DNA from: Methylotenera sp.
Lineage (GTDB): Bacteria; Pseudomonadota; Gammaproteobacteria; Burkholderiales; Methylophilaceae
Direction: 5' to 3'
Length of the DNA stretch: 62,728 nt
Assembly: GCA_020622105.1 (NCBI GenBank)
Contig: JAHRYP010000013.1
Coordinates: forward strand, 1-62,728
Shown: positions 21,165 through 30,220 of the stretch, one piece after another
How the letters are laid out: each line of letters begins with the position of its first letter
How positions within the stretch are numbered: the stretch's first letter is position 1
Made by a program: the position numbers and the translations under genes
The notes under the pieces: generated by a model
Told to the model about the DNA's origin: nothing
What the model saw: only the letters and a program-made list of their open reading frames with translations
Database searches by the model: none

Positions 21165-22268
21165 CTATCTAATCTTCAGGCTGGCTAAACCGATCAGCAC
21201 CAGCATCATGCTGATGATCCAGAAGCGAACGACTACCTGTGTTTCTTTCCAGCCTTTTTGCTCATAGTGATGGTGCAATGGCGCCATGAGGAAAATGCGT
21301 TTACCAGTACCGGTTTTGCTTTTGGTGTATTTGAAATACAGCACCTGTATCGCCACTGAGAATGTCTCCACTACAAACACGCCGCCCATGATGAACAAAA
21401 TAATTTCCTGACGCACGATTACAGCCACGATACCCAGTGCCGCACCTAATGCCAGCGCACCAACGTCACCCATGAACACCTCAGCCGGGTAAGCGTTAAA
21501 CCATAGGAATCCGAGCCCTGCCCCAACCATCGCTGCGCAGAACACCATGAGCTCACCCGCACCTGGCACATAAGGAATAGACAGATACTTGGCAAAGTAA
21601 AAGTGACCGGTCACGTAAGCAAATATGGCCAAGGCACCTGCTACCATGACAGTTGGCAGAATCGCGAGACCATCCAGACCATCGGTCAGATTCACTGCAT
21701 TGCTGCTGCCTACGACTACCAGATAAGTCAGCACAATAAATGCAAGACCACTCATCGGAATAACCAGATTTTTAAAGAATGGGATCAGCAAGGTTGTTTC
21801 AGCCGGCACGGTTGCAGTTTGCTGCAGAAAAATTGCCACACTTACACCGACCACAGACTGCCAGAAGTACTTTTCTTTGGCAGACAAACCTTTTGGATTA
21901 CGGTGCACCACTTTGCGCCAGTCATCCACCCAGCCGATAATGCCGAAGCCCAATGTCGTAAACAGCACCACCCAAACGAAGCGGTTACTCAGATCAGCCC
22001 ACAATAAAGTAGAAATTGCGATAGAGATCAAAATCAGCGCACCACCCATGGTAGGCGTGCCAGCTTTTATAAGATGCGTTTGCGGACCATCATCACGCAC
22101 AGATTGGCCAACTTTGTAGTAAGTCAGTTTACGAATAAGCGCAGGACCCATCACGAACGAAATGGTCAGAGACGTAAGGGTCGCCAACACAGCTCGTAAT
22201 GTAATGTAGTTGAATACATTAAATCCACGGATATCATGTGCTAACCATTGTGCTAATTCGAGTAACAT
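21165..22268 (-). CDS. mraY: Phospho-MurNAc-pentapeptide transferase
   Basis: Integral membrane enzyme that makes lipid I from UDP-MurNAc-pentapeptide and undecaprenyl phosphate. 367 residues with about ten helices, GTPTMGG near the N-terminus, the [11 protein letters not shown] aspartate cluster, [12 protein letters not shown], and the APLHHHYE histidine motif. Confidence 0.98.
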   Translation of the reverse strand: MLLELAQWLAHDIRGFNVFNYITLRAVLATLTSLTISFVMGPALIRKLTYYKVGQSVRDDGPQTHLIKAGTPTMGGALILISIAISTLLWADLSNRFVWVVLFTTLGFGIIGWVDDWRKVVHRNPKGLSAKEKYFWQSVVGVSVAIFLQQTATVPAETTLLIPFFKNLVIPMSGLAFIVLTYLVVVGSSNAVNLTDGLDGLAILPTVMVAGALAIFAYVTGHFYFAKYLSIPYVPGAGELMVFCAAMVGAGLGFLWFNAYPAEVFMGDVGALALGAALGIVAVIVRQEIILFIMGGVFVVETFSVAIQVLYFKYTKSKTGTGKRIFLMAPLHHHYEQKGWKETQVVVRFWIISMMLVLIGLASLKIR

Positions 22269-22287
22269 AATTTTCTCCCTTTACGCC

Positions 22288-25077
22288 TTATTGCTGCTTC
22301 GCTACCAGCAAACTGACCACACGTTCCATACGCATGAAACGTGAGCCTTTTACCAAGATTGTGCTGTTATTATTGAGTTGCGGCAGTACCGCCGCTGCAA
22401 CTGCCTCCGGTGATTCAAAGTGCTGTGCACCTGCACCAAACGCGCTGACCATTTCTTTACTTAAATCACCCAGGCAATATAGCTTGGCAAGCCCGGCAGC
22501 TCTGGCATAAGCGCCAATCTCTGAGTGCATTCCTTTTGCATCTGCACCCAGCTCACCCATATCACCCAGCACCAACAGTTTTTCACCAACTTGTTTTGCC
22601 AGCACATCAATCGCAGCCTTCATTGAGTCAGGATTCGCATTGTAAGTATCATCAATCAGCACTGCGCCATTCGCAGCTGCTTTGCGTTCCAAACGGCCAT
22701 AAACGCCGCCAAAGTTTTGCAGGCCTGCTGCAATATCCGCATTGCTGATTCCTAACGCATAAGCTGTGGCACTCGCAGCCAATGCATTACTGATGTTGTG
22801 CACGCCTTCAACTTTCAGCTCAAAACTGACTTGGCCATTTGGCGTAGTCAGTTTTACCTGACTTACACCGGCCTGCTCCTGATAGCTGGCAGTCACATCA
22901 GCTTGCTGCTGCAAGCCAAAGGTCACTACTTTTCTGCCGACATTCAGTGTTTGCCAGTAATCGGCAAAATCGTTATCAGCATTGATGACCGCAATGCCAC
23001 CATCCTTCAAACCGGCAAATATCTCACCTTTGGCACGTGCAATATTTTCACGTGAACCCAATTCGCCGATATGTGCTGTGTTGGCATTGTTAATCACGGC
23101 TACATTGGGCTTGGCAATATGGGTCAGGTAATCGATCTCGCCCATATGATTCATACCCATTTCAGCCACCACATATTGATGCTGCGCTTTAATCTTGAGT
23201 AAAGTCAGCGGCAGGCCGATGTCGTTATTCAAATTACCGTAAGTGGCATGCACTTTATTGATATCGCCGGTTGCTGCCGCCAGAATTGCCGTGAGCATTT
23301 CCTTGGTCGTGGTTTTACCGTTGCTGCCGGTTACGCCAATTACTGGCGCACTGAATTTACTGCGCCAATATTTAGCCAGCTCACCCAGTGCCAAACGTGT
23401 GTCATGAACCACCAGCGCAGGGCGGGCGACGGTTGCGGCATCTGAAACCATCACCGCTGCCGCACCTTTATTAATCGCTTCGGCAGCAAAGCTATTGCCA
23501 TCAAAGTTTTCGCCTTTAATCGCTACAAACAATTGTCCAGCCTTAATATTGCGGCTATCACTGCCTACGCTGTCGAATGCTACGTCAGCACCAACTAGCT
23601 TAGCATTGAGCGCAATAGCAACTTCTGATAGCTGCATCATCGGCGCATTGGCAGCCTCGTAAGCATTAAGCGCCTCCAAAGCTACCGCTGCATCACTAAA
23701 GGGTGTTTTTACACCTGCAATTTCCTGATAATCTTCATGACCCTTACCGGCTATCAGCACAATGTCGCCGCCACGTGCAGATTGCACCGCCTGCTTAATG
23801 GCAGTCGCACGGTCTGCTTCAGCCAGATATGCCACATCTATACCGCTCACTACCTGCCTGATAATGTCGGCAGGATCTTCACTGCGTGGATTGTCAGACG
23901 TCACAATCACGCTGTCGGCCAACTTGGCCGCAACGCGTCCCATCAAGGGGCGCTTACCGGCATCACGATCACCGCCGCAACCGAATACGCAGATCAGCTT
24001 GCCTTGCACTTGCTCACGTAAAGTTGCCAGCACTTTTTCCAGCGCGTCCGGTGTATGTGCGTAATCCACCACCACCAGCGGTTTGCAGTCGCCACCAAAT
24101 TGCTGCATACGGCCCGCTACCGGTTTGATTTTTGCGATAGCAGCGACTGCCTCCGATAAACTTACTTTCAATGCCAACAAGGTAGCCAGCACTGCCAATA
24201 CGTTATAGGCATTAAAGCGTCCAAGCACCGGGGCGTTCACTATCGCATCACCTTGTGGTGTAGCGACGCGCATGGTTAAACCGTGCTGATGCAGCTTCAG
24301 ATCCGTTGCGAGCACATCACCTTGACTTACACCATAAGTCAACAGCGCTTTGCTTTGCATCTTGAGTTTTGCTGCAATACGCTGGCCAAACGCATCATCA
24401 GCGTTGATCACTGATATACCCAAACCTGGCCATGTAAACAGAAGTTCTTTGGCGGCGGCATACTCCTCCATGGTTTCATGGTAATCCAGATGATCACGGC
24501 TTAAGTTTGTCAGCACTGCCACGTCAAATTGCACGCTATTCACTCGACCCTGATGCAAACCATGTGATGAAACCTCCATCGCCACTGCTTTAGCGCCTTG
24601 TGTTGCAAAATCTGCCAGCATGCCCTGCAATAAAATGGCATCTGGCGTTGTGTTGCTTGCTTCATTCTGGGCATCTACAAAACCATTACCGATAGTGCCG
24701 ATGACTGCGGTTTTTTGGCCAATAGCAGTCAACGCCTGCGCAATCCATTGGCTTACAGAGGTTTTGCCATTGGTGCCGGTCACACCGACCATGTGCAATT
24801 TTTGAGAAGGCTGACCATAGTATTCCGCTGCAATTTCACTGACCTGATCCTTCAAACCGGACACGCCTACATTTGCAACCTGCCATGCCGGGTTCCATGC
24901 AAAGTCCCTGCTTTCCCAAGCCACTGCGGCAGCACCGGCCTGAATAGCCTGAGCAATATAATTGCGGCCATCACTATGCACGCCAGGGTAAGCCAGGAAC
25001 AATGCTCCGGCCTTCACTTTGCGGCTATCTGCCGTAATGGAACTGAATTTCAGGTTAAATGCCGAGAGCAAGGTCAT
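22288..25077 (-). CDS. murEF: Fused MurE-MurF ligase
   Basis: A single 929-residue frame that carries two consecutive peptidoglycan ligases. Residues about 1-475 are MurE, adding meso-diaminopimelate: ATP loop GTNGKTS (101-107) and the DAP-specifying DNPR (395-398). Residues about 480-929 are MurF, adding D-Ala-D-Ala: GVTGSNGKTTTKEM near 581-593 and DDTYNANPDSMKAAI. No stop or frameshift separates them. MurE-MurF fusions are known in some betaproteobacteria (for example Bordetella). The product overlaps ftsI by 4 bases. Confidence 0.97.
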   Translation of the reverse strand: MTLLSAFNLKFSSITADSRKVKAGALFLAYPGVHSDGRNYIAQAIQAGAAAVAWESRDFAWNPAWQVANVGVSGLKDQVSEIAAEYYGQPSQKLHMVGVTGTNGKTSVSQWIAQALTAIGQKTAVIGTIGNGFVDAQNEASNTTPDAILLQGMLADFATQGAKAVAMEVSSHGLHQGRVNSVQFDVAVLTNLSRDHLDYHETMEEYAAAKELLFTWPGLGISVINADDAFGQRIAAKLKMQSKALLTYGVSQGDVLATDLKLHQHGLTMRVATPQGDAIVNAPVLGRFNAYNVLAVLATLLALKVSLSEAVAAIAKIKPVAGRMQQFGGDCKPLVVVDYAHTPDALEKVLATLREQVQGKLICVFGCGGDRDAGKRPLMGRVAAKLADSVIVTSDNPRSEDPADIIRQVVSGIDVAYLAEADRATAIKQAVQSARGGDIVLIAGKGHEDYQEIAGVKTPFSDAAVALEALNAYEAANAPMMQLSEVAIALNAKLVGADVAFDSVGSDSRNIKAGQLFVAIKGENFDGNSFAAEAINKGAAAVMVSDAATVARPALVVHDTRLALGELAKYWRSKFSAPVIGVTGSNGKTTTKEMLTAILAAATGDINKVHATYGNLNNDIGLPLTLLKIKAQHQYVVAEMGMNHMGEIDYLTHIAKPNVAVINNANTAHIGELGSRENIARAKGEIFAGLKDGGIAVINADNDFADYWQTLNVGRKVVTFGLQQQADVTASYQEQAGVSQVKLTTPNGQVSFELKVEGVHNISNALAASATAYALGISNADIAAGLQNFGGVYGRLERKAAANGAVLIDDTYNANPDSMKAAIDVLAKQVGEKLLVLGDMGELGADAKGMHSEIGAYARAAGLAKLYCLGDLSKEMVSAFGAGAQHFESPEAVAAAVLPQLNNNSTILVKGSRFMRMERVVSLLVAKQQ

Positions 25078-26798
25078 ATACTCTCCTGCACTTCTACAAC
25101 ATCACCAGGAATCACGACATTGTCGTTAGGCGCATCTTGCGGCACCGCCAGCATACGCAATGCATCTGCCATTACAGCACTGAACACAGGTGCCGCCACA
25201 GTGCCGCCGTAGTATTCGCCGCTGCTTGGGTCGTCTATCATCACCGCCATAATGAGGCGCGGATTTGATGCAGGCGCCATTCCGACAAACGAACCTACAT
25301 ATTTATTTTTCTCGTAACCATGGTCGCCCAATTTGTGAGTAGTACCTGTTTTGCCAGCCACCCTATAACCTGCCACCTGCGCTTTAAGTGCTGTGCCGCC
25401 AGGCAATACAACCATCTCCAGCATATCTTTTACATAGTGCGCAGTATTCGCTGAAAACACTTGCGTACCCACAGGCGCTTCTTTTAGTTTAAGTAGCGAC
25501 ACTGGTTTTAATTCACCATCATTGGCAAACACGGTATAAGACCGTGCCAGTTGTAGTAGTGTGACGCTGATGCCATGCCCGTAAGACATGGTTGCCTGCT
25601 CAATCGGACGCCAGGTTTTGTAGTCCCGCAACCTGCCTGAAGCTTCACCGGGAAAGCCAATACGGGTTTTTGTACCAAAACCGATCAGGTTAAACACACC
25701 CCACAGGTACTGGCGGTCAAGCGCTAACGCCATTTTTGCTGCACCCACGTTGGAAGACTTCTGAATCACTTCAGCTACAGTCAGCACACCGTGCGGATGT
25801 GCATCATGAATCGTGGCAGAGGCAATAGTCATATAGCCAGGAGCGGTCTGAATTTTTGTATCGGGCTGATACTTACCTGATTCCAGAGCCGCCGCCGCCG
25901 TTACCGTTTTCATGGTAGAACCTGGCTCAAACACATCGGTAATAGCGCGATTACGTGATTTACCTTGAATGTTTACCGGATTATTCGGGTTATAAGTCGG
26001 CACATTAGCCATCGCCAGCACTTCACCGGTTTTAGCATCCAGCACAATCGCCGCACCGGCTTTTGCTTTATATTTATCCACAGCCTTTGCCAGCTCGCGA
26101 TGCGCAAGATATTGAATTCTGCGATCAATAGAAAGCACCACGTCATGTCCATCTTGCGGCACTTTAACGGCTTCCAGATCTTCAATAATATGACCAGCTC
26201 TGTCTTTAATCACTTTGCGACTGCCACTTTTGCCGGAAAGTGTTTTGTTCATGGTGAGCTCGAAGCCCTCCTGACCCTGGTCATCTATGCCGGTAAAGCC
26301 CACCAAGTGAGCAGTCACTTCACCTGCTGGGTAATAGCGCTTGTATTCACGCTGCAAGTAAACACCGGGAACACCCAGCTTCATAACTTCAGCGGCGAGC
26401 TCTGGCGATATACGGCGCTTCAGGTACACAAATTCACGCTCACTTTTGGCCAGCTTCTTACTAACCACATCAATTTTTAAACCCAGTAAACCAGCAATTT
26501 TTTTAGTCTGGTTTGCATCTATCTTTACATCTGAAGGGTTTGCCCACACAGACTCTACCGGCGAACTGATTGCTAGTAACTCGCCATACCTATCCGTAAT
26601 TTTCCCGCGCTGGGAAGGCAGCACCAAAGTGCGGTTATAACGCGCATCGCCTTTCTCTTGCAGAAAACGTTTATGAAAACTCTGCAAGTACAAGCTACGG
26701 CCTAACAAGGCAACAAAACCCAACAGTACAAGCACCAGCAATAGGCGACGACGCCATGCTGGCAATTTCACGATGATCGGTGCTAGTGGTATCGCCAT
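25074..26798 (-). CDS. ftsI: Peptidoglycan D,D-transpeptidase FtsI (PBP3)
   Basis: Septal class B penicillin-binding protein. 574 residues: basic N-terminus, one membrane helix (about 17-35), pedestal domain with RGKITDRYGE, and transpeptidase domain with catalytic S294-T-M-K297, S348-S-N350 and K483-T-G-T486. It begins in a TAATG overlap with ftsL. Confidence 0.98.
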   Translation of the reverse strand: MAIPLAPIIVKLPAWRRRLLLVLVLLGFVALLGRSLYLQSFHKRFLQEKGDARYNRTLVLPSQRGKITDRYGELLAISSPVESVWANPSDVKIDANQTKKIAGLLGLKIDVVSKKLAKSEREFVYLKRRISPELAAEVMKLGVPGVYLQREYKRYYPAGEVTAHLVGFTGIDDQGQEGFELTMNKTLSGKSGSRKVIKDRAGHIIEDLEAVKVPQDGHDVVLSIDRRIQYLAHRELAKAVDKYKAKAGAAIVLDAKTGEVLAMANVPTYNPNNPVNIQGKSRNRAITDVFEPGSTMKTVTAAAALESGKYQPDTKIQTAPGYMTIASATIHDAHPHGVLTVAEVIQKSSNVGAAKMALALDRQYLWGVFNLIGFGTKTRIGFPGEASGRLRDYKTWRPIEQATMSYGHGISVTLLQLARSYTVFANDGELKPVSLLKLKEAPVGTQVFSANTAHYVKDMLEMVVLPGGTALKAQVAGYRVAGKTGTTHKLGDHGYEKNKYVGSFVGMAPASNPRLIMAVMIDDPSSGEYYGGTVAAPVFSAVMADALRMLAVPQDAPNDNVVIPGDVVEVQESI

Positions 26799-27109
26799 TA
26801 TTTAGCTACCCCGCTTTGTACTGCAGGCTGCTGCACCATGATCGGCTGCTTAAGATTAACCGTCTGGATTCTTTTTGCATCAGGCACCTGCATCTGCAAC
26901 TGTTGTGCAGCGATCTGCTCAATGCGCGAATGCATTGCCCAGGTACTCTGCTCCAACTGCCACTGACCGTATTCCTGGTTGTATTGCTTTTCTGCCTGAT
27001 TTAGCTGCTCAAGTTCTATATACAGTTTGCGTGCCTTATGCTGCGCATTGACCAAACCCAGGGATGAGAACATCAGTGCAAAAAACAGAATGAAGTTCAG
27101 GCGCGTCAT
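26798..27109 (-). CDS. ftsL: Cell division protein FtsL
   Basis: A 103-residue bitopic divisome protein: one N-terminal membrane helix (about 3-20), then a coiled-coil ([26 protein letters not shown]), then a short C-terminal part. Position between rsmH and ftsI is typical. FtsL sequences diverge widely, so the call rests on layout and topology. Confidence 0.9.
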   Translation of the reverse strand: MTRLNFILFFALMFSSLGLVNAQHKARKLYIELEQLNQAEKQYNQEYGQWQLEQSTWAMHSRIEQIAAQQLQMQVPDAKRIQTVNLKQPIMVQQPAVQSGVAK

Positions 27110-28185
27110 GCTATTGACGTCCTTTCTGCTACACGAAGCACTGCACTGCGCGAACGCGGGTTAAGCTTTACTTCTCTTACACTTGGCTTAACTGCCTTAC
27201 CGACACTGGTTAATTTAGGTTGCGGCAAATCAGCGGCACGCACTGGAAAGTTAGACGGCAGATCATCGCGATTTTCCTGGTCGCGGATAAACTGCTTCAC
27301 GATACGGTCTTCAAGCGAATGAAAACTGATCACAGCCAGCCTGCCTTGAGGCTTCAATAAAGCCATGCACTGCGGCAGCGTTAACGATAATTCCTCAAGC
27401 TCCTGATTGACGAAAATCCGTAAAGCCTGAAATGTGCGCGTTGCGGGGTTCTGCCCTGGCTCAAACCGCGTGACTGTGTTTGCCACGACCTGGGCAAGTT
27501 GCCCAGTAGTGGTGATGGCGCGCCCGTCATTGCGCTCCTTAACAATCGCCCTTGCAATCGACTTAGCAAACCGTTCTTCACCATAATTTTTTATAACCTC
27601 CGCTAATTGCTGCTCTGTTGTATTGGCGAGGAATTCCGCCGCTGTTTGCCCACTGCTCTGATCCATGCGCATATCCAGCGGCGCATCGTACCTGAAACTG
27701 AAACCGCGCTCCGCATCATCAATCTGCGGTGATGAAATACCGAGATCCAGTAAAATGCCATCTACCGCAGTCACACCGATATCAGCCAGCCTTGCCTGCA
27801 TGGAGGCAAAGTGACTGTGAATAATGCTAAATCGTGGATCGTTGATTGCCTTACCGGACTCGATCGCAGCTAGATCGCGATCAAATGCAATCAGGCGCCC
27901 TTGAGGACCTAATTGTGATAATATTTTTTTGGAATGACCACCACGGCCGAAAGTGCCATCGACGTAAGTGCCGCCTGGCTTAACAGCCAAAGCGTGCACA
28001 GCCTCATCCAGCAACACGGTAATGTGCGGGTTTGCTGACTCTGAAACTGTATTTGAATTTAATGCTGACACTTCTAAGGGGTACTTTTCTAATTCACTTA
28101 GCCCTTCCAAAGCTGCTGTTTTGGAAGACGCTTTTTTTAGAGACAATGATGCTTTGGTGGGCGCGCTTTTCACGCCCCTAGTCAC
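27106..28185 (-). CDS. rsmH: 16S rRNA (cytosine(1402)-N(4))-methyltransferase
   Basis: SAM-dependent methyltransferase of 16S rRNA C1402. The core begins [24 protein letters not shown] is the SAM motif, with [12 protein letters not shown] and [13 protein letters not shown] further on. The preferred GTG start at 28185 overlaps the mraZ stop (GTGA) with GAGGG 9 bases upstream. That gives about 359 residues, with roughly 45 poorly conserved residues (lysine-, serine- and glutamate-rich) before the usual N-terminus. A GTG at 28071 would give a near-normal length but lacks a good ribosome site. Confidence 0.93.
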   Translation of the reverse strand: MTRGVKSAPTKASLSLKKASSKTAALEGLSELEKYPLEVSALNSNTVSESANPHITVLLDEAVHALAVKPGGTYVDGTFGRGGHSKKILSQLGPQGRLIAFDRDLAAIESGKAINDPRFSIIHSHFASMQARLADIGVTAVDGILLDLGISSPQIDDAERGFSFRYDAPLDMRMDQSSGQTAAEFLANTTEQQLAEVIKNYGEERFAKSIARAIVKERNDGRAITTTGQLAQVVANTVTRFEPGQNPATRTFQALRIFVNQELEELSLTLPQCMALLKPQGRLAVISFHSLEDRIVKQFIRDQENRDDLPSNFPVRAADLPQPKLTSVGKAVKPSVREVKLNPRSRSAVLRVAERTSIA

Positions 28186-28628
28186 AGCGAAAATCCCTCT
28201 AATTCCGCAGGCATGGCAAAACCATCGCTCTGCATTACCTGTTCTAATTGTGCGCGCCAGGCTTCCATGCTCCACAACTCAAAATGACTGCCCTGACCTA
28301 CCAGCATGATCTCTTTACCCAAGCCAGCAAAATCTCGTAGCGCTGGCGAAACCAGAACACGACCAGCACTATCCAAAGTAACGTCTTCGGCAAAACCCAC
28401 CAGCAAACGCTGCAAGGCACTTGATTGCTTATCAAACGACGACAGTGCCATCAATTTGGACTGGATTGGCTCCCACGCAGGCTGTGGATACAACAACAGG
28501 CAACGATGGGGATGCGCAGTCAGCACCAAGTTACCGGCGCACTCAAGCTGCAATGATTCCCTGTGCTTTGTCGGCACAGCGATTCTGCTTTTGGCATCCA
28601 AACTTAATGATGTTGCACCGCGAAACAT
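28182..28628 (-). CDS. mraZ: Transcriptional regulator MraZ
   Basis: AbrB-like regulator that binds tandem GTGGG boxes in front of the dcw cluster and represses it in E. coli. 148 residues with two MraZ repeats ([18 protein letters not shown] and [16 protein letters not shown]). It is first in the cluster, and three correctly spaced boxes lie upstream. Confidence 0.97.
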   Translation of the reverse strand: MFRGATSLSLDAKSRIAVPTKHRESLQLECAGNLVLTAHPHRCLLLYPQPAWEPIQSKLMALSSFDKQSSALQRLLVGFAEDVTLDSAGRVLVSPALRDFAGLGKEIMLVGQGSHFELWSMEAWRAQLEQVMQSDGFAMPAELEGFSL

Positions 28629-28814
28629 AAACCAGTCATTTTCCTTTTTTAAGATTTATGCACCCAGCATCAGGCGCATCACCCAAAAACAGCTACCATC
28701 AAACATATTAAAACGGGGGAATTGCCTAACCGCACTTTCACACCCAACCAACAACCCTTAGTAGTTATTAAACAGTGATGAACTATTTACTCTGGATGAC
28801 TTGAAGGACAATTC

Positions 28815-28839
28815 CCCACAAAAACCCACTTTTCCCCAC
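28815..28839 (-). promoter_or_regulatory. MraZ operator: three GTGGG boxes at 10-bp spacing
   Basis: Read on the minus strand, GTGGG occurs at 28839-28835, 28829-28825 and 28819-28815, exactly one helical turn apart, the arrangement MraZ binds in other bacteria. The boxes lie just downstream of the -10 element, so binding should block initiation. Confidence 0.85.
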
Positions 28840-28847
28840 TAATGTGC

Positions 28848-28876
28848 ACTATAGATAAAAAAAAAGCGCAATGCAA
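28848..28876 (-). promoter_or_regulatory. Promoter of the dcw cluster
   Basis: On the minus strand: TTGCAT (28876-28871), 17-base spacer, TATAGT (28853-28848). It sits immediately upstream of the MraZ boxes and about 220 bases before the mraZ ATG. Confidence 0.75.
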
Positions 28877-29069
28877 GCCCTTTTTTAGTATTTTTTCTTT
28901 ATATGTCAATGACTTAGCGCATTTTTACGATAAATATAAAATCGTTATAAATTAAGCACATAGCATATGATGTGAATGTGGAATATGAGAATGCTGTCGA
29001 AAGCGATTGAATTGTAGACACGAGAGAAATTGAAAGAAAAAATAATGCCATTTAACAGGCAATTCGGAG

Positions 29070-29296
29070 TAACCGTAAGCCAGTTACTAGCTTGTCCGTG
29101 GAGTCAACAAAATCAGGAGCATATTGATACAAAGCCTGTAATAACCGTAAAGGTCATCACCATTTAACTAAACCAGCAAACTGGTAAGTTAAATGCGAAG
29201 GGCTTCCCCTATTTACTACCCGTAAAAGGGCATCACCACCAATCTAAGCAGCTGAAGCTGCAAGATTGATGCGATAAGCCACTAAAGTGGCAAGTA
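29070..29296. repeat. Hairpin-rich tandem repeat downstream of rnpB
   Basis: TAACCGTAA (29070), TAACCGTAA (29143) and TACCCGTAA (29217) recur at a period of about 74 bases. The last two units each continue with a small ACC/GGT or CCC/GGG hairpin, then CATCACCA, then a long hairpin (29161-29195 and 29240-29268). The first unit is degenerate. A third small hairpin, GCCAC-TAAA-GTGGC, lies at 29278-29291. The long hairpins share one layout: outer stem ending CT/AG, a two-by-one AA/A internal loop, a five-base-pair inner stem and a four-base loop. No reading frame is evident. Confidence 0.7.
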
Positions 29297-29298
29297 AA

Positions 29299-29603
29299 GA
29301 GTGAAGCTGGCCGATAAGCCGGGTTTTGTCGCGCATTACTGCGCGTAACAGTCATTCATCTAGGCGCATGATTACTCATGCGCTCGAGCAACCTACCCGC
29401 TGGCAACGCGAGCCACGTCAATGCCAGCCTATTTGGTCTTGCTGCAGATGGAGGTTACCGCGTTTCACCGTAACTTAATACGCTCGTCTCTGTGGCCCTA
29501 TTCCTCGCCTCACGGCGGACGGTCGTTAACCGTCATCCCGCTCTATGCAGCCCGGACTTTCCTCCCCTCACTTGCGTGAGCGGCGACTGTCTAGCCAGCT
29601 TCG
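29299..29603 (-). ncRNA. rnpB: RNase P RNA
   Basis: Catalytic RNA that matures tRNA 5' ends. Read on the minus strand it begins GAAGCTGGCTAGACAGTCGC, contains GAGGAAAGTCCGGGCT, the CACAGAGACGAG segment, GGTAACCTCCATCTGCAG followed by GCAAGACCAAATAGG, and ends with AAAACCCGGCTTATCGGCC pairing back to the 5' end. TAAAAT six bases before the 5' end is a fair -10 element. Ends are estimated to within a few bases. The position between rsmI and mraZ is usual in betaproteobacteria. Confidence 0.95.
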
Positions 29604-29666
29604 AGTGTATTTTAACACGCAAGCCACTATTCAGACGAAAGTTAAGAATCCAACAAAATAAAGGCA

Positions 29667-29697
29667 CTGGATTGCCGCGCTTCGCTCGCAATGACGA
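29667..29697. repeat. REP-like dispersed repeat unit
   Basis: ATTGCCGCGC-TTCG-CTCGCAAT forms an imperfect hairpin flanked by CTGG and GACGA. This sequence type (ATTGCGAGCGAAGCGCGGCAAT in reverse) is dispersed in many proteobacterial genomes. Only one unit was seen here. Confidence 0.6.
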
Positions 29698-29755
29698 GAT
29701 TTGATATATTTTTAGCAGAAACAAGAAACGGTGAGAATTTAACGTGTTTTTAAAA

Positions 29756-29881
29756 ACCCCCTGCTACCGCGCCTAAGTTACTGTAAAAAATTGGGGGATT
29801 TCAGCGAGGACTGTTTGAGCGAAGCGAGTTCCGCAGCTGCCCGATATTTTGCAGTAACTTAGGAATCAAGCGGTAGGGGGT
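29756..29881. repeat. Nested palindromic element
   Basis: Outer arms ACCCCCTGCTACCGC (29756-29770) and GCGGTAGGGGGT (29870-29881) enclose inner arms CCTAAGTTACTGTAAAA (29772-29788) and TTTTGCAGTAACTTAGG (29847-29863), matching at 16 of 17 positions. A 58-base centre contains GAGCGAAGCGAG. It resembles non-autonomous palindromic repeats in other proteobacteria; no transposase is nearby. Confidence 0.65.
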
Positions 29882-29893
29882 AGCCTTTCTTTG

Positions 29894-29927
29894 GTTTCTT
29901 TCTTTTGGCTAAGCAAAAGAAAGAAAC
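29894..29927. repeat. Perfect 14-bp pyrimidine/purine hairpin
   Basis: GTTTCTTTCTTTTG (29894-29907) and CAAAAGAAAGAAAC (29914-29927) pair perfectly around a six-base loop. It directly follows the palindromic element and probably belongs to the same mobile repeat unit. On neither strand does a T-tract fit a standard terminator. Confidence 0.55.
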
Positions 29928-29956
29928 TCGCTTGTCGCGCGAGAGCGACTACTCAT

Positions 29957-30169
29957 TTACACAAGTCCAGCGAAACGCAATCCTAAACCGGCCAGAGCAA
30001 CATAAAACGGCAAAGCCCATTTCCATTCCTTCAAATGAAAATCGATGAAAGCGTGAGCCATACGAGAAGTCCAATGGCGCTCTGACCAAATAGCTAATAT
30101 TGGTGGTTCAGAGATTTTTGTTTCACCTTGATACCAATCTCGCAGCACCTTCTTAATTCGCACCCACAT
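29957..30169 (-). CDS. Small hypothetical protein with C-terminal membrane helix
   Basis: A 70-residue product: a basic, tryptophan-rich N-terminal half (WVRIKKVLRDWYQG, ERHWTSRMAHAFIDF) and a hydrophobic C-terminal helix (about 50-68). I recall similar small unnamed proteins but no function. ATG 30169 has AAGGA at good spacing; an ATG two codons upstream touches that site. It abuts the repeat-rich stretch next to rnpB. Confidence 0.6.
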   Translation of the reverse strand: MWVRIKKVLRDWYQGETKISEPPILAIWSERHWTSRMAHAFIDFHLKEWKWALPFYVALAGLGLRFAGLV

Positions 30170-30220
30170 TATCATTCCTTACATAAACATCAGAATGTAG
30201 AAACAATAGCAAAAAGAAAA

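Noticed and set aside
29070-29296. CRISPR array beside rnpB
   Set aside because: Only two or three imperfect units of about 74 bases with self-complementary rather than unique spacers, and no cas genes in the window.
29760-29950. Protein-coding remnant in the repeat region next to rnpB
   Set aside because: Frames are short and explained by palindromic repeats; no domain or ribosome site.
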